The notes under the pieces are model-generated. The model saw nothing but the letters and a program-made list of their open reading frames with translations, made no database searches and was not told the origin of the DNA. Made by a program: the position numbers and the translations under genes. Below are positions 21,855 through 34,631 of a stretch of 64,000 nucleotides of DNA, one piece after another. The DNA comes from Paramecium octaurelia. Taxonomy: Eukaryota; Ciliophora; Oligohymenophorea; Peniculida; Parameciidae. Position 1 is the first letter of the stretch. Every line of letters starts with the position of its first letter. Location of the stretch: NCBI GenBank assembly GCA_905182995.1, contig CAJJDP010000123.1:295871-359870 (forward strand), written 5' to 3'.

Positions 21855-22849
21855 ATGGAAAAAGCTATTCTAACATTGGGCCTTGCATTGCTGCTGGGCA
21901 CCCTATACAATTTGAATTATTCTCCTTCTCTTGATTTAAAGTAGAAGTATAATGATTATAAATTGACTTACAATAAAGAATATACTGCTGCAGAAGATTA
22001 ATATAGATTTTAAGTTTACTTGTAAACCTTAGAAGAAATCGCACTCAAGAATGCCAGATTGGGTAGATAAGTCTATGGTGAAACCTAATTTGCTGATATA
22101 ACCGATGAAGAATTCAGAGAACAATATTTGACATTAAAATATTCCCCAGAAGAATATGCAAATGTGCCAAGAGAGTCATTCTCGCATATCACAGCTGACC
22201 CTAAAGAAGTTGATTGGAGAAAACTTGGAGCAGTTACCCCAGTCAAGAATCAACTTAAGTGCGGATCTTGTTGGACATTCAGTACAACAGGAGTTTTGGA
22301 AGGATTTTTCAAAGCTACCACAGGTGAATTGCCATCATTATCTGAATAACAATTGATAGATTGTTCCACCACAGTCGACTTAAACTTCGGTTGTAATGGT
22401 GGTATGCCATAAAGAGCATTGAATTTCGTTAAAAGAAATGGATTGACAACAGAAGAAGGATACCCATATGTATTTTATAATTTAAATCAATATAGTAAGG
22501 AGTATAAGGAGAAGAGTGTCTTGTGAAAGGAGGAGTCTACAAAGTCAAAGGATCTTAGGTATTAGATATATCAGAGTGGGCATTGTATCAAGCCTTGTAA
22601 ATTCAACCAGTGTCTATTGGTGTTGATGCAGGAGGATGGAAGAATTATAAGCCAGCTGAAAGAGAGGTGTTTAATTTTGAAGAATGTGGGGATAATTTAA
22701 ATCATGCAGTCTTGGCTGTTGGCTTTACTCCAACTGCAACAATAGTAAAGAATTCATGGGCTAGCACATGGGGTTCTTCAGGTTACATTTATCTTGAAAG
22801 AGGTAAAAATACTTGTGGACTTTGGAATACCATGGTTGTTCCAATTTGA
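21855..22849 (+). CDS. Cathepsin L-like papain-family cysteine protease
   Basis: A secreted or lysosomal C1A protease precursor of 322 residues. A signal peptide ([15 protein letters not shown]) is followed by an I29-type inhibitory prodomain ([12 protein letters not shown], then [14 protein letters not shown]) and the mature enzyme from about [16 protein letters not shown]. The catalytic Cys lies in CGSCWTFS with the oxyanion Gln a few residues before. The active-site His is in NHAVLAVGF and the Asn in KNSWASTWG; all are intact. CNGG and GYPY landmarks are present. One intron lies at 22470-22495, directly after GYPY. Likely works in food vacuoles or phagolysosomes. Confidence 0.95.
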
Positions 22850-22927
22850 TTAATATTATATAATAATCATTAATGCCCAATATGTCATAGAAATGTCTTA
22901 AGTCTCTCTTTTATTAATTATATTCTA

Positions 22928-23492
22928 ATGAATCAGATTAATCCAGACCAAATCTTATCATCGGAAGAGATCAAGGCAGCTAAGGATGCTTTTGAGGCAT
23001 ATGATAAAATGGGTTATGGAACATTGGAAGTTGAAGAGTTATAAAAAATACTTGAAGAATTTGGACATAAGCCAAGTAAGGAGGAGTTATAGTAAATGAT
23101 TACTTAGGTTGATGTGAAGAATAAGGGATTCATAGGTAATAGTATTAAGTATGATTGAGACTTCGAGGATTTCAAGAGAGCAATTGCAATCTACAAGATC
23201 ATAGAAGAGGATAACGAAGAAGATGATACATGTAAGTTAATCATTATATTGTATAAGTGGATGCTTTTGTGGCTATGGGAGGGAATGCTGATAAAAGTGG
23301 GACTGTGGATGCAACAAAATTGATACAAGTAAGGATTACTATTATTTAGATTATTAAATCTGATTTTAAGATGACAATTGATATTGAAGTAAAGATGCAT
23401 AAATATCTACTTAGAGATTGATTAATGAAATGGATCGTGACAAATCAGGTTAGATATCATATTAAGAATTTAAAAACTTACTCTCTGATTGA
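22928..23492 (+). CDS. Centrin/calmodulin-like EF-hand protein
   Basis: A 155-residue EF-hand protein. The first pair is degenerate (AYDKMGYGTLEVEEL, VDVKNKGFIDFEDF). The later hands are better (GNADKSGTVDATKL, EMDRDKSGQISYQEF); the last has all Ca2+ ligands. Four introns give the frame: 23136-23159, 23232-23257, 23329-23349 (21 nt) and 23389-23414. The 21-nt intron is 3n and contains no TGA, so its retention would add seven residues without a frame change. Length and spacing fit centrin or calmodulin-like proteins of cortex and basal bodies; the exact class is uncertain. Confidence 0.8.
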
Positions 23493-23587
23493 AATATGAA
23501 GAGTTATGTTATTTATTAAAGTTTTAACTCTTATATTGTTTGGATTATTGTAATTTAAGAAATAATTATTTGTTTGTTAATTTAACG

Positions 23588-24561
23588 ATGTCGAAGTGGT
23601 TAGATATGAGTTTAACATGTACCCAAATTAGTTTCAAGGCACAACAACCTGTTTCATGTATGGTAACATTCATCAATCCAAGATAGTCCAATGAATTGTG
23701 TCTTTGAACATGATGGACACAAATTGTATTTAGGAAATATCAATGCAGCAAATGACTCTACATATCTCAGAAAACATGAAGTTGGAGCTGTACTGTCTGT
23801 GATTGACACTAGTGATATCAAATTAGAAAAGTCAGTTATTCACCTTGTAATTTAATTCCTTATCATAATAGTGGATTGCAGCTGAGGATTGTGAGACAGT
23901 TCAATTAATAAGATATTTTGAACAAGCCTCTAATTTTATATAGGACAACCTAAGACACACTAATGTATTAGTTCATTGTTATGCTGGAATCTCAAGATCG
24001 AGTTCATTGATAATTGCTTACTTACTCAAATGTCAAGGCTACACATTAAAAGAAGCCCTAAGTAAGTTGAAATGTTAGAGACCATAAGTCGATCCAAATA
24101 ATGGGTTTTTGGAGCAATTAAAACAGTATGAGGAGAAATTGAAATCAAGCAAAACTCAATAGAGTTCTAGTCTTAATAAGAGTGCAGGCAAATTTATAAG
24201 CCTGAGTACAAGCGTTGAAAAATAGAATTCGATCCCAAAGGGTAGATAGAATGTTTCAAACTTCAATATTTATAGTAATCTTAATTCTTAAGTTACTAAA
24301 ACAAATATCAGGAATCTTTAATTGAAGACAATTACTGTTCCAAAAACCAAATCAAGCTTTTTAGAGAAGAGTTGCAGTCCATCTAATATCAGCACATAAA
24401 ATAGCTGCTAAGGGAAGAGTTTTTTTTCGAATTGTAAACATGAAGATCCTTGGAAACAGTACTAGAAAATAAAAAATTAGGAAACTGTTTGGAATAAATA
24501 AATACTAGGAATGAAAAATATTTATAGTAATCACAGTAGATAGCATTCTTTAAATATGTGA
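23588..24561 (+). CDS. Dual-specificity protein phosphatase
   Basis: A 307-residue protein with a DSP catalytic domain in residues about 25-170: LYLGNINAANDSTYLRKHE, AVLSVIDTS, AAEDCETVQLI, and the active-site loop VHCYAGISRSSSLIIAYL, which has the CX5R nucleophile Cys and Arg. The general-acid Asp is probably in the AAEDCE segment. The C-terminal half is basic, Ser/Gln-rich and probably disordered. Introns are 23658-23682 and 23847-23871. Substrate is unknown; MAPK-type targets are the family default. Confidence 0.88.
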
Positions 24562-24624
24562 ATTTGAGTATTGATATTTTTATAAATAGAAATTTACTAT
24601 ATATAAATTAAAACTTAATTATTT

Positions 24625-26337
24625 ATGCTTAACATTTGTCTAAGTGGATTTGATTCGAAAGAGAAGACTACTTTGTCTACATTTATCGAGGAACTCTCAG
24701 ATATAGGATTCAAACAGTCTCAAGGCATGACTTTCTAAGTTAATGTTTTGGTGTGTAATTCTGCTTTTTAGTCAGATAAATATAAAGTATTATGATTGCC
24801 ATAAAAGGTAGCAAAAAGACTAGATGTTGATGTAGTAAATAAGGAGTGGATCTATAATTGTTATAATTAACGTTAAAAAATAGATACAAAAAAATATTTA
24901 CTTAAACCATTCAGAAATATCAAATTGGCGCTATTAGGTTTTATGAAGAGTGAACTCGACAAATTAAAAGAATTTATAGTTAAAAATGAAGGTGTTGTTG
25001 AATCAGATATCAATCAATCCGATCTTGTGGTCTTTAAAAAAGGCTCTTAATTTGAGTTCGAATTAAAAAATTGCACAAAGTGTTTGGTAGATTCTGACTG
25101 GATTATGTAATGCTATGAGAGAGCTGAATTCGTGCCTACCCAATACTTCCAATATAATTAGTAGAAATTGAATGCAAGAGAATTATTAGAGAATTTATAA
25201 GGGAGTGGTGTATTGGAAGCATTAAAAAAAGTGCAACTTTCTGAATATTGTTATCTCACCAATTGCGTGATTTACATTGCTGTTAAGGATGACAATCTCA
25301 AAAGGATAATATCACAATTGATTTCAGCTGGAGACGGGTTCTATGTCAACACTCTGCTCCCAATTGTCACTCATGTGATCTACTTATAGGGATGCAGCGA
25401 AGAAGTCAATCAATAAATATATTAAGTGATTCATCCTATGTGGCTTTGTGAATGTTTTAGATTAAGACGAAGATTGAGAGAAGATGAATATTAAATTAGA
25501 ATTAAATCTTCCTTTGAATAGACTGCTGTGAATAGTTTTGCAGCCAGCCAAGAAGAAATCCAAAGAGATTAGTTTGTATTTGGTAAAATCCCTGACTCTA
25601 GAGCTTTCGGAGAAGAAAATAATAACACTTCGAAATTCGGGCTTAAATCTTAGTCATTTAGTAACAATAATAGCAATATGTTGGCATTCAATAGATTCTC
25701 AGGAAATACAGCAAAAAAAACTAAGTTATTTGAATAATGCTAAATATTTGTTTTTGATCATCCAACTCTTGATAAGGCTGTTCTTTCGTTATTGAATGAT
25801 AATGGAGCATTAGTAGAAAGATTAACCTATCCAATGAAAGTCAAGGTTTCAAATCTAAAGATTAGCAAATCAAAGGCTGTGCTAATCTTTTTATTGCCTG
25901 ATCATGAATAATGTAAAGAAACAATTTAGATTATTGAAAAAGATTGCAAAGTTCAATCCATCAAGTATTACAGTTATAGATGGGTTAATTATTGTTTAGA
26001 GAAGAATCTTTTGGAACTTTAAGTGGTCAATAAAAAATTATACCATCTATAGCCTACTAATTAATAAACACCTACTCAATTCCTGAAAAACAAATTAATA
26101 TATGTTACAACAAAGGATATTAATCAAAAAGTAGTTTTCAAGGAACTGGCTAAAATAGTAACAGGCAAATTTCCAGAATATAAATTATCAGAATTAGATT
26201 ATTATGTCTCAGATAAACAAGGAAAGAAGTTTAAATAAATATTAGATATTAATAGAGGTGGTAGGTTAATGAATTAAATTGAGATCAAAGATATTGATTG
26301 GTTGTTATAGTAATATATTAAATAATAAAATCAATGA
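24625..26337 (+). CDS. Multi-BRCT-domain protein (TopBP1/Dpb11-like)
   Basis: A 563-residue protein with about five or six BRCT-like repeats, a phosphopeptide-binding module of DNA replication and damage checkpoint proteins. Landmarks are LSGFDSKEKTTL, the Trp of VNKEWIYNCYNQ, VVESDINQSDLVVF with DSDWIMQCYE, PIVTHVIYLQG with HPMWLCECFR, and a later YYSYRWVNYCLEKN. The last module (DIDWLLQQYI) closes the protein. One intron lies at 24787-24807 (21 nt, contains TGA). The all-BRCT layout suggests TopBP1/Dpb11/Rad4 rather than a ligase or polymerase; this is inference from layout. Confidence 0.75.
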
Positions 26338-26344
26338 AGAAGCA

Positions 26345-27123
26345 TCATTTTATTTATTTTCTTTTTTGAATCTTAAATCCTATAATCTAATTTAATCTTT
26401 ATTTGATATTATTTAATCTCAATTATATATTTTTCACTATATTCTATTTTTAGATCAATACAATTTAATTTATAAATTAATGAGTTTCCTAATCTAATTA
26501 TACTTCGACTTGGAAATGGCCCATTTGTCGCTCTTTCCAAAAGTCGTAAGATAATGGGTAAAATCGATTGTCTAATGCTTTATTCATTTATTTCATCAAT
26601 GATATAAATTATATCTTTTTTCTATTTGGTGAAACAAGCCAATATAAGAATGCTTTGTCCTTCATTTCTATGCAATAGTAATTTCAATATTTACAAAGCA
26701 ATAGCGTTTATTAGCATAGACTAATCCAGAATTTCACAAATATGAAATTTGATATTTCGCAGACTATAATTTAAAAAGATCAATACAACCCTCGAAAATG
26801 TGTAATTTAGTAAGTTATTTGTTTAAATAAAAATTTATGTTCAATATCTTACGATCAAATGTCCTCCCTTAGATTTGTTGTAATCAATCACGATGCTGAA
26901 ATTTATGATCAAGAAATTATTTCCATAGAAGTAATTCATCTGTTATTTCTTATGTGCTTTCTTTTCTTTTTTATTTTATTCTATTTTTAGCCATGTCCAT
27001 AAATGGGATTTGTCTAGATTTAATCGTTTTAGATATTATTTTTGGACTGTTTTCTTCTTCGGCTGGGCTATTATCCCCATCTAAAATCAACTAGTGTATG
27101 GCATGAGATGGAAATGCTTGCAT
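26345..27123 (-). CDS. Unknown 234-residue protein
   Basis: No family recognised. The N-terminus has a short acidic block (LDGDNSPAEEENSPK) and a basic segment (KNRIKQKRKESTQEITDELL). A later segment reads MKDKAFLYWLVSPNRKK and YPLSYDFWKERQMGHFQVEV. The C-terminus is basic and Gln-rich. The model uses introns 26868-26891, 26764-26786 and 26668-26694, which together give one open frame of 235 codons ending 7 bp from the convergent BRCT gene stop. The middle exon (about 26787-26867) is the least certain part. Confidence 0.5.
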
Positions 27124-27252
27124 TTTTAAAATAATATTGCAATAGATAATGAGGGGATTAATATAAATAACTGACGACTAGTTATCCATTTTGAATAAAG
27201 AATATTTAGATTTAATCAAAATTATTAAATAATTTTACACACATGAATTAAT

Positions 27253-28329
27253 TCATATAAATTTCTTCTAGAAGAAATTATGTAGTAAAATTTGATGACA
27301 ATCTATTCTTTGATTATGATCAATACAGAACATTTTTGTTAGTAAATCAAGGAGATCTTGATCCAATATTAACTAACCCAATTATTATTATGGCTTTGGT
27401 TTAGGGAGAGAATTAAGATTGGTTTTGATTTTGGACCTCTCTTTCATCCATCTTGGTATTGGCCCAAAAATGGATTGGATTATTGCCAAGTGCATTAAAT
27501 CATTGTTTCCTACTTTAATAAATACGGATCCTATATGGTTTTTTGTTTTGACTATATACCCGTATATAATTCAACAATAAGACATGCTAGACTCCAAATG
27601 TCACTTGAGGTATCCCAGGCATCGCATCTCAAGATTACTTCAGGTGCTCTGTATTATCTAGTATTGATGACAGTGCTATGATGTTCATTGGCTTAGGTGG
27701 CACCTCCCATGTCAATTAATTTCACAAGATGTCTTAGTCATTTTACTTGTGTATACTTTTGTTGGTGTGAAAAAACTATGTTCTCTGGTTTTAGATCAGT
27801 GTGTGTAATGCCAAGAGAATGCATAAACAAAAGCGAAGTAGTGATCTGTTGAAATATTGATTGGATTTCTGTAATGTTGAGAGAATTTGATTGGAGATAA
27901 TCATGGAGATTAAGGCCAAGCTGTATTTAATTGTTTAATATTCTACCCTTTCAAGTAAGATACAATGATAGTCCTACCAAGCGAAGTAATCATAGAATCT
28001 AACGATACCAGCCTCACCAAATGGATCAAACTACTAGATTTATTTTAGAACTTCCACTTCTGTGTGATCAGTTTGGCTCAAGATCTGAATATTAATCGAA
28101 TAACTTTAACAGCATATGGAATTCCTAACTCATCTGTGACTTCTAACACCATTCCGAATGTCCCTGAACTTAAATACTTTGTGATAACATATTTGTCAAG
28201 TTTTTCCCCAATTTCATATAAGAACTGACATCCTGATGAGCAGCTAGAACTACTACTGCTACTTTAATCGTTGCTACTCTCAGAAGAAGAGCTACTGCTG
28301 CTACTACTACTCTCTGTAGTTGAATTCAT
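27253..28329 (-). CDS. LAMMER/CLK-type dual-specificity kinase
   Basis: A compact 325-residue kinase with a Ser-rich N-terminus (runs of Ser at residues 3-35). Key motifs: YLSSGTFGMVLEV, PYAVKILSQ, the LAMMER-typical catalytic segment THTDLKPENIVF, DMGGAT in place of DFG, EHHSTVINTRQYRAPEVIL, DTSSDIWSLACLIVELYTG and C-terminal RIDCHQILLHNFF. Introns are 28085-28104 (20 nt, GTTATT start), 27921-27946, 27733-27756 and 27531-27559. CLK kinases phosphorylate SR splicing factors. The catalytic Asp and Lys are intact, so it should be active. DFG to DMG is a mild change. Confidence 0.88.
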
Positions 28330-28471
28330 AATCAATCTACTGTATATTTTGCGAATATCACTTAAGCTTAGAAGTATTTCGACTACGACTGCGGTGTCGA
28401 TATTGATTTGTTAAAGTTTCTTGCGTTTACATACTCTATTTTTTAATATTATTATTAATGTTATTATTTAA

Positions 28472-29070
28472 TCAGACAGGTGGCTTTATACCTGAAACAG
28501 ACTATCTAACAGTTGAACCTGAAGTTTTCACAACTGACTTGGTGACTGTAGTGGATGAGGTCACAATCTGTAATATATTAAATGGATTTACCTTCTGTTT
28601 CTTTAGTGCTTCTAATTCTATTTCTGCATTCATTAATTTCTCTTGAGTTTCACTATATTCATGATTAATTTCTTAAAACTTTCTTTTCCATACTTCTGCC
28701 TCATTGTTGACTTCCATAATTCTTTAAGTCACTGTTTCACTTTGAGTCTGTTGAATTAATAATCTCAGCCTTTCATTTTCCTCTTCCAATTCGTGCACCT
28801 ACACTCTATTAGGAATATTAATACTCTTGTATTGTCAATTTGCTTCACTACTTCAACAGTCTTTTTCTTTTCCAATTCAGAAATCAATTATTATAAATAC
28901 AAGACTTCATCTCTCCATGGAGCTTCAATCTCTTCTCTGGAAACTACTCCCAATCTTACGACTGCCTATTATTAAGGTGGACAGCAAGATTAAGCACTGG
29001 ATCCGCACTACATATTTGAAGCACACCCTCCAAGTTGTATGGATTATCCAGGATTGAATGATGTTTGCAT
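28472..29070 (-). CDS. Coiled-coil protein with Cys/Gln-rich N-terminus
   Basis: A 182-residue protein of unknown function. The N-terminus has CASNMQCGSSAQSCCPPQQQ, with five cysteines. It is followed by a continuous coiled coil (YLQQLISELEKKKTVEVV, VHELEEENERLRLLIQQ, FQEINHEYSETQEKLMNAE). The C-terminus is Ser/Thr/Val-rich (STTVTKSVVKTSGSTVRQS). Introns are 28799-28824 and 28568-28591; the second is 24 nt, 3n and free of TGA. It could be a cortical or cytoskeletal structural protein, but this is a guess. Confidence 0.7.
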
Positions 29071-29306
29071 TTGATAATGTGTAGATAACACTTTGCTTTG
29101 GTATGAATTTTATTTGCCTTTTTTGTGCCAAAATTAATAAGCTTCTGGTCTTTCGGATCTCAAGTAGGTTGTGGTCTAGATTTCATCAAACTAATTTACA
29201 TATTAAGTCTAAGGAAGTGTAACTTATTTTCTTTCCTAAACTATGGATTCTTAACGAATTGTTGTGTAATTACTCATATCTTTAATATATAATTCTTTAA
29301 TTAATT
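29071..29306. other. Divergent intergenic region
   Basis: 236 bp between the coiled-coil gene and the zinc-finger ligase gene, which are transcribed away from each other. No gene seen. Confidence 0.35.
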
Positions 29307-31809
29307 ATGGATAAAGTAGAATCAGATTGTGTACTCTGTGTGTAGGAAGCAAACATCATTGGATTAGGTCATTGTAACCACAAAACATTCTGTTATCAAT
29401 GCATGATCAAAATGAGAGTGATAAGCAAAATAACAATGTGTCCCATCTGCAAGTAATAACTTGACAAGATAATTCTCACTGACAATCTCAATGCTCAATT
29501 CGCAGACTTTTAAATAAATAAACTCATACCAATCACATATTCAGTATGATATCGATTTATATCACATCTTTAGAAGGAAGCAAAGGACATCTTTTATACA
29601 GATTCGGAGGATATTAAATAGAAAGTGGAAAGTCTCAACAATTTTAAATGCCCATTCCAAGAATGCCAGAATGAGTAATTGATGAACAATTACAATCAAT
29701 TACGATTCCACCTGAAGGATTAACATCAACGATATTTTTGGTATCAATCAATTACTTATTCTTAGTGATGTCTGTATTGAATAGAAGACCTGTTTTCTGG
29801 TAGAATAATAAGTGTATACAGAATATTAACACCGTCAACATTTACAACATGGTGATTATGATGAAGATGGTAATCTAATCTTTAAACATCCCTATTGCAG
29901 ATATTGCAAAAAACACTTTTACGATGAAGACAAATTCAAATACCACTTGAACATGGCTCACATTAATTGTAATTTGTGTGAGAATAGTAAGTTTGTATTC
30001 TACAAGGATCATGGAAGCTATGAAAAGCATTTAAAACTTTCACATCATTTATGTGAAGAGCAGGAGTGCAAATAAATGTTGGTAGTATTCAAAAACGCAG
30101 GAGAACTTGACATGCACAAGAGTTAATGTCATCGTAATGATCCAAGACTAAAGAAACCCAATCAATATAATATTCATTAATTTGCTGGATTTTATGATAA
30201 TCAAAAATAAAAAGTACAAAACAATGACAATGAGGGATTGGATTTCAGCGATCAATTCCCATCACTTAAATAAACAAATCTACGAGCTGTTGTTCATCGT
30301 GATTAACATAATGATGAAAAAATCGATTTTAGAGACTTTTTATATGTTGATTACAATGATGAAATAGATAAGCAATCAGATCAAAGTGAAAAACTCCATT
30401 CTTAATAAAATGTTCATTTAGAGGATCTTCGTCTTGTCAAACCTGTAACTATTCCAAACATTAATCATGATTACTTCATTAGAAAATGTACTTTCTTCTT
30501 GAGAAATCAAAAAGGCAAAGAGGATCAAATTAGGAAAATGATTAGTATGTTAGAATAAGAGAGATATGAGCCTGAAAATTTTGTGAGTGATTTCATTAGA
30601 TTATTTGAATTGAAAACAGGATTAAGATTGATAACCTTCTATATGGCTATGAGAGAGTTTAAGGATAACAGAGAGTTATGGAAGAAACTTGATGATGCTT
30701 ATTTTAAAGAATTGCAGAGATTGCCAAAAAAAAATAATTCAATTATTATGTAATGCAAAACTTACTCAGAATTGTTTTTAAAATTATTGGATGAATTGAA
30801 TACCAATCTGGCTTGTAGAATTGAGAAGGGAGAACTTAAAAATTATGCTGATACTACCATGCCAAAAGAGAGAATATTTTAATTTATTGAAGTACTCAGA
30901 CATGTTAAAACATAAGAGATGGGTAAATTCAAGTTTGCCTTAAATTTTGGTTTGGTTCAATAAGTATTGGAGCACATTAAATAAAAGATTTTATTAGATG
31001 ATTTCTCAAACATTTAATGTACTTATTTAATTTATAATTAGAACATATCTCAAAGATTAGCAATCATGATCTAGTTCCTTTCTATCTGTATGTTAATTTA
31101 AGCTCAAAGATTTTAAAAGGAGAATAAATTCATAAAGAATAAAAGGATGTCAATGAATGTGTATATTTGGAATACTTCTAAAAAAATCCAATATTATTCA
31201 ATCTTATTTCAAAACCTGAAGTAATTGAATCCAACAAATAATAATTATTGTAAAAGTTCCCAAAAAGTTAATAAGGAAATGGTTTAGAAATGAATGCATT
31301 TGATTTTCCATCCTTACGTAATTATAATCATCAATTTGTAGCAAAGGCACCAAAAAAAGAACAAACCATAGAATAATTCAAAGTTAAGACTGTTGAACCT
31401 TAAAAATAATAATAGTAGGAGAAGAAATAAAAATAGAACACCCAATCTAAAAAAGGGAAATGGGAGGATAGTGGAGCTGCTATATTTTAATATTAAGCCG
31501 CATAAGAAGATTCCTTCCCTACTCTTCCATCTCAACCAAGTATCAATTTCTAACTATCATCAGCCGAAATAAAACCTAAACAGGTAACCAAAGTAACTGG
31601 AACATTTGTCGAGGATGAAAGTTTTGTACCACTTACTACTTACTAGCCAGTTAGAAATCTAGAAGGAACAGAATGGGATTCAAATCCTATAGTGCCAGTA
31701 ATTTATTTGTGTTAACAAAATATAGAAAAAAAACTCGTAAATGAAGGAAGTTGCCAAGATAAAGAAGAAAAATAAGACTATAGTGTAAATATCAGGTGGA
31801 TTTTGTTGA
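29307..31809 (+). CDS. RING plus C2H2 zinc-finger E3 ligase, Hel2/ZNF598-like
   Basis: A 796-residue protein. Residues 8-50 form a C3HC4 RING (CVLCVQEANIIGLGHCNHKT, then FCYQCM and CPICKQQ). A zinc-binding array follows: FKCPFQECQ, YFCDVCIEQK, YCRYCKKHFYDEDKFKYHL, CNLCENS and HHLCEEQECKQMLVVF, with DMHKSQCH. This RING-LIM-C2H2 order is that of Hel2/ZNF598, the ligase that ubiquitinates collided 40S subunits in ribosome quality control. The C-terminus is basic (KKKNKTIVQISGGFC). Introns are 29544-29573, 29741-29765, 31074-31102 and 31698-31725; the last sets the C-terminus. The stop lies 44 bp from the convergent IDH gene. Confidence 0.85.
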
Positions 31810-31853
31810 ATTATAATTCTTAATTGGTTGAATTTAAAATATTATTGATAAAC

Positions 31854-33162
31854 TCATTTTGCCAAATTGGTTTTTAATACCTCGGCTACTTTTTAGATGA
31901 ATTCCAAAGTATTCAAATATTAATCTCTTGGGACACTAAAAGTTAGAAATATTGGTATACTTCAATGTATTATGAACACAAATAGCTAAATCCTTGGTCA
32001 TGAACCCTTTTTCGACTGCTTCAATTATACTTGCTTCAAGAGTATTGCAAAATCTCTCTAACTCTTTATTGTTATCTAATTTGGCTCTATGTAATAATCC
32101 TCTTGTCCAAGCATAGATGCTGGCAATTGAATTAGTTGACGTTTCCTTGCCTTATTAATGTAATCTATAATGTCTTGTAACAGTTCCATGTGCAGCTTCA
32201 GCTTCAACACATCCATCTGGACTAACTAATACACTTGTCATCAAACCAAGAGATCCAAAACCTTAGGCCAATGTATCAGATTAAACATCTCCATCATAAT
32301 TCTTGCAAGCCCAAACAAATCCTCCTTCACTCTTGATCATATATGCAACCATATCATCAATCAATCTGTGTTCATACCAAATCTTCTTTGCTTCAAAATC
32401 TGCTTTATACTTAGTATCATATAAATGTTAGAAGATGTCTTTGAATCTACCATCATAAACTTTAAGAATGGTATTCTTGGTTGATAAATAAAGGGGATAT
32501 CCTAGTTCAATTGCATGTTAGAAACAAGCATGAGCAAATGCTGTAATTGAGTCATCTGTATTGTACATGGCCATAGCAACACCTCCTGTGCCTTAAAAAT
32601 CGAACACTTCAACTCTTTAAGGTTCACTTCCATCTTTTGGTGTGAATAACACTTCAAACTTTCCTTCCTTTTGGAAACGGAGATCTGTAGCCTTGTATTG
32701 ATCACCAAATGCATGACGACCAATAACTATTGGCTTAGTCCATCCTGGAACGAGTCTAGGAATATTCTTAATCAAAATAGGTTCTCTAAACACCGTTCCA
32801 TTAAGGATGTTTCTAATAGTACCATTTGGAGATTTCCACATATATTTCAAGTTGAATTCCTTCACTCTTGCCTCATCTGGAGTGCTACGATAATTAATAT
32901 ATTTTCATACATAGTAGCACACTTGATTCCAACTTTGCACTCTTGAATTGCCTTAGCACATTCGATAGTAACCTTGTCATCAGTCTTGTCTCTATTTTCC
33001 ATTCCCAAATCGTAGTATTTAATTGGAATATCTAAAAATGGTGTGATGAGATATTCTTTAATCCATGCCCAAATAACCTTGTATATTAATCTAAATTACT
33101 CTAGTCATTTCATCTCCATCCATTTCTACAACTGGATTATTCACCTTGATTTTTGCGTCCAT
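31854..33162 (-). CDS. NADP-dependent isocitrate dehydrogenase
   Basis: Converts isocitrate to 2-oxoglutarate and NADPH. 411 residues, the usual length for the dimeric eukaryotic enzyme. Segments seen: [34 protein letters not shown], the substrate loop [20 protein letters not shown], the metal site KNYDGDVQSDTLAQGFGSLG, and the NADP region [12 protein letters not shown] with [10 protein letters not shown]. Introns are 33078-33099, 32885-32910 and 31936-31960. There is no clear mitochondrial presequence ([10 protein letters not shown]), so it is probably cytosolic. All motifs are intact. Confidence 0.95.
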
Positions 33163-33620
33163 TACTAATAATTTTAATATTGTAGGAATTTATAAATGAC
33201 GTTTATAAAATTGTTTGATAGGATATTTTTGATGAATTATATTTGTAAAAACAATGTATATTGAAAATTAGCTCTTATTGATAATTCATGTTTTCTGAGA
33301 AAATGTGTGAATGCAGCATTAAAAAAACATTTAAATAAAAAAAATCAAATATTTCATTAATCTGTAGCGTGTGAAAACATCTCTTGATGTTTTTGATTCT
33401 ATTAATTAAAGATAATTTATAATACAGTTATTTTGTCGCAATATATCTGAATTACTAAAATATCATCCAATAAATTTATAAAATAGTCCAGAATAAAGCA
33501 CTACAATAATAAGCAAAGCATTTATTTATTGTAATTGTATCAGATATTTTAATTTAATATATCTTTATGCATTTTGTGGATATTTATTTCATAATTTTAA
33601 CGAATTATAAAATTAAGTTA
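33163..33620. other. Divergent intergenic region
   Basis: 458 bp of AT-rich sequence between head-to-head IDH and SF-assemblin genes; no gene or RNA seen. Confidence 0.4.
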
Positions 33621-34409
33621 ATGTTAAATTCAAAATTTACTATGAATAGAGAACCATTAAAAGAAAGGTTTCTTTAAATAACCAATAAATTAAATAATCT
33701 TGATATCAAATAAGGTACAAGCAAGGCTCATCGAATTGATAAGTTGAATGAAAGAAGCTATAAAATAGATGATAGAATCAGAATCATCAAAGAGAATTAT
33801 AATAAATAAGTCTTGTAGTTAAAAGAATAAGTTTAAGAACTGTCTGAATAAATTGACTAAGAGAGATAGGAATTCAAATAATAGCATAATTGTTATTCGT
33901 AAAAGTTGTCAGATTTGGAAAAGTCAACACAAAAACAATTACAAATTGAATAAAGTGAAAGGGTGGATGGTATTAACTAATTGTCAACCTACCTAAATGA
34001 AAAGGTATTAGAAATTAATAATTATTAGCTTACTTTTATTAAATCAGATTTAACGATTGAATCAAAATTAAGGGAAGAATTAATTGATGAACTCTAAAGA
34101 GGATTGGAAAACTAATTACCTAAAATTAATTAATAAATCAAAAGTGAAAAAGAGGATAGAGAATTATTTGACAAACAAATTTTGAAAAAAAGTACAATTG
34201 AAATGAATAAATTGTCGAATTAGTTAAATGATGTTACAAAACAAACCTTAGAATAAGAAAATTAAATTATTGGGATGTTATAAGAATTGATTATCAGAAC
34301 TAAAGAGGATTTAAAATAATTGTCAGAAGAAAGACAGGAAAAAGAAGAAGAAATAATTAATTTGATTGAAAAGACTTGTGATAGAATGGTCTAAGCATCT
34401 TTGATTTGA
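33621..34409 (+). CDS. SF-assemblin / beta-giardin-like protein
   Basis: An intron-free 262-residue coiled-coil protein that forms striated fibres at basal bodies. The non-helical head has the family motif REPLKERFLQITNKL. The rest is an almost uninterrupted coiled coil (LKEQVQELSEQIDQERQEF, ELIDELQRGLENQL, QENQIIGMLQELIIRTKEDL). The start is taken at the first ATG (MLNSKFTMNREPL); the second Met eight codons later is also possible. Length and composition match the family. Confidence 0.85.
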
Positions 34410-34631
34410 ATATTAATTTTCATTTAATAATTTCAATATCACTCAACTAAATAATTCATTTGTTAATACAAAATCTATAATATTGAATTATATTTATTAT
34501 ATATATTTGAAACAGTTCTTATCTCTTATGATTTATATTTAGAAAATCTTTTTGTCCAGTCGAAAATAAAAATTATTGGTTTAATAATGAGAATATATAA
34601 TATCTAAAAATCATTGTTATAATATCTATGT
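34410..34631. other. Convergent spacer
   Basis: 222 bp between convergent genes. AT-rich, nothing recognised. Confidence 0.35.
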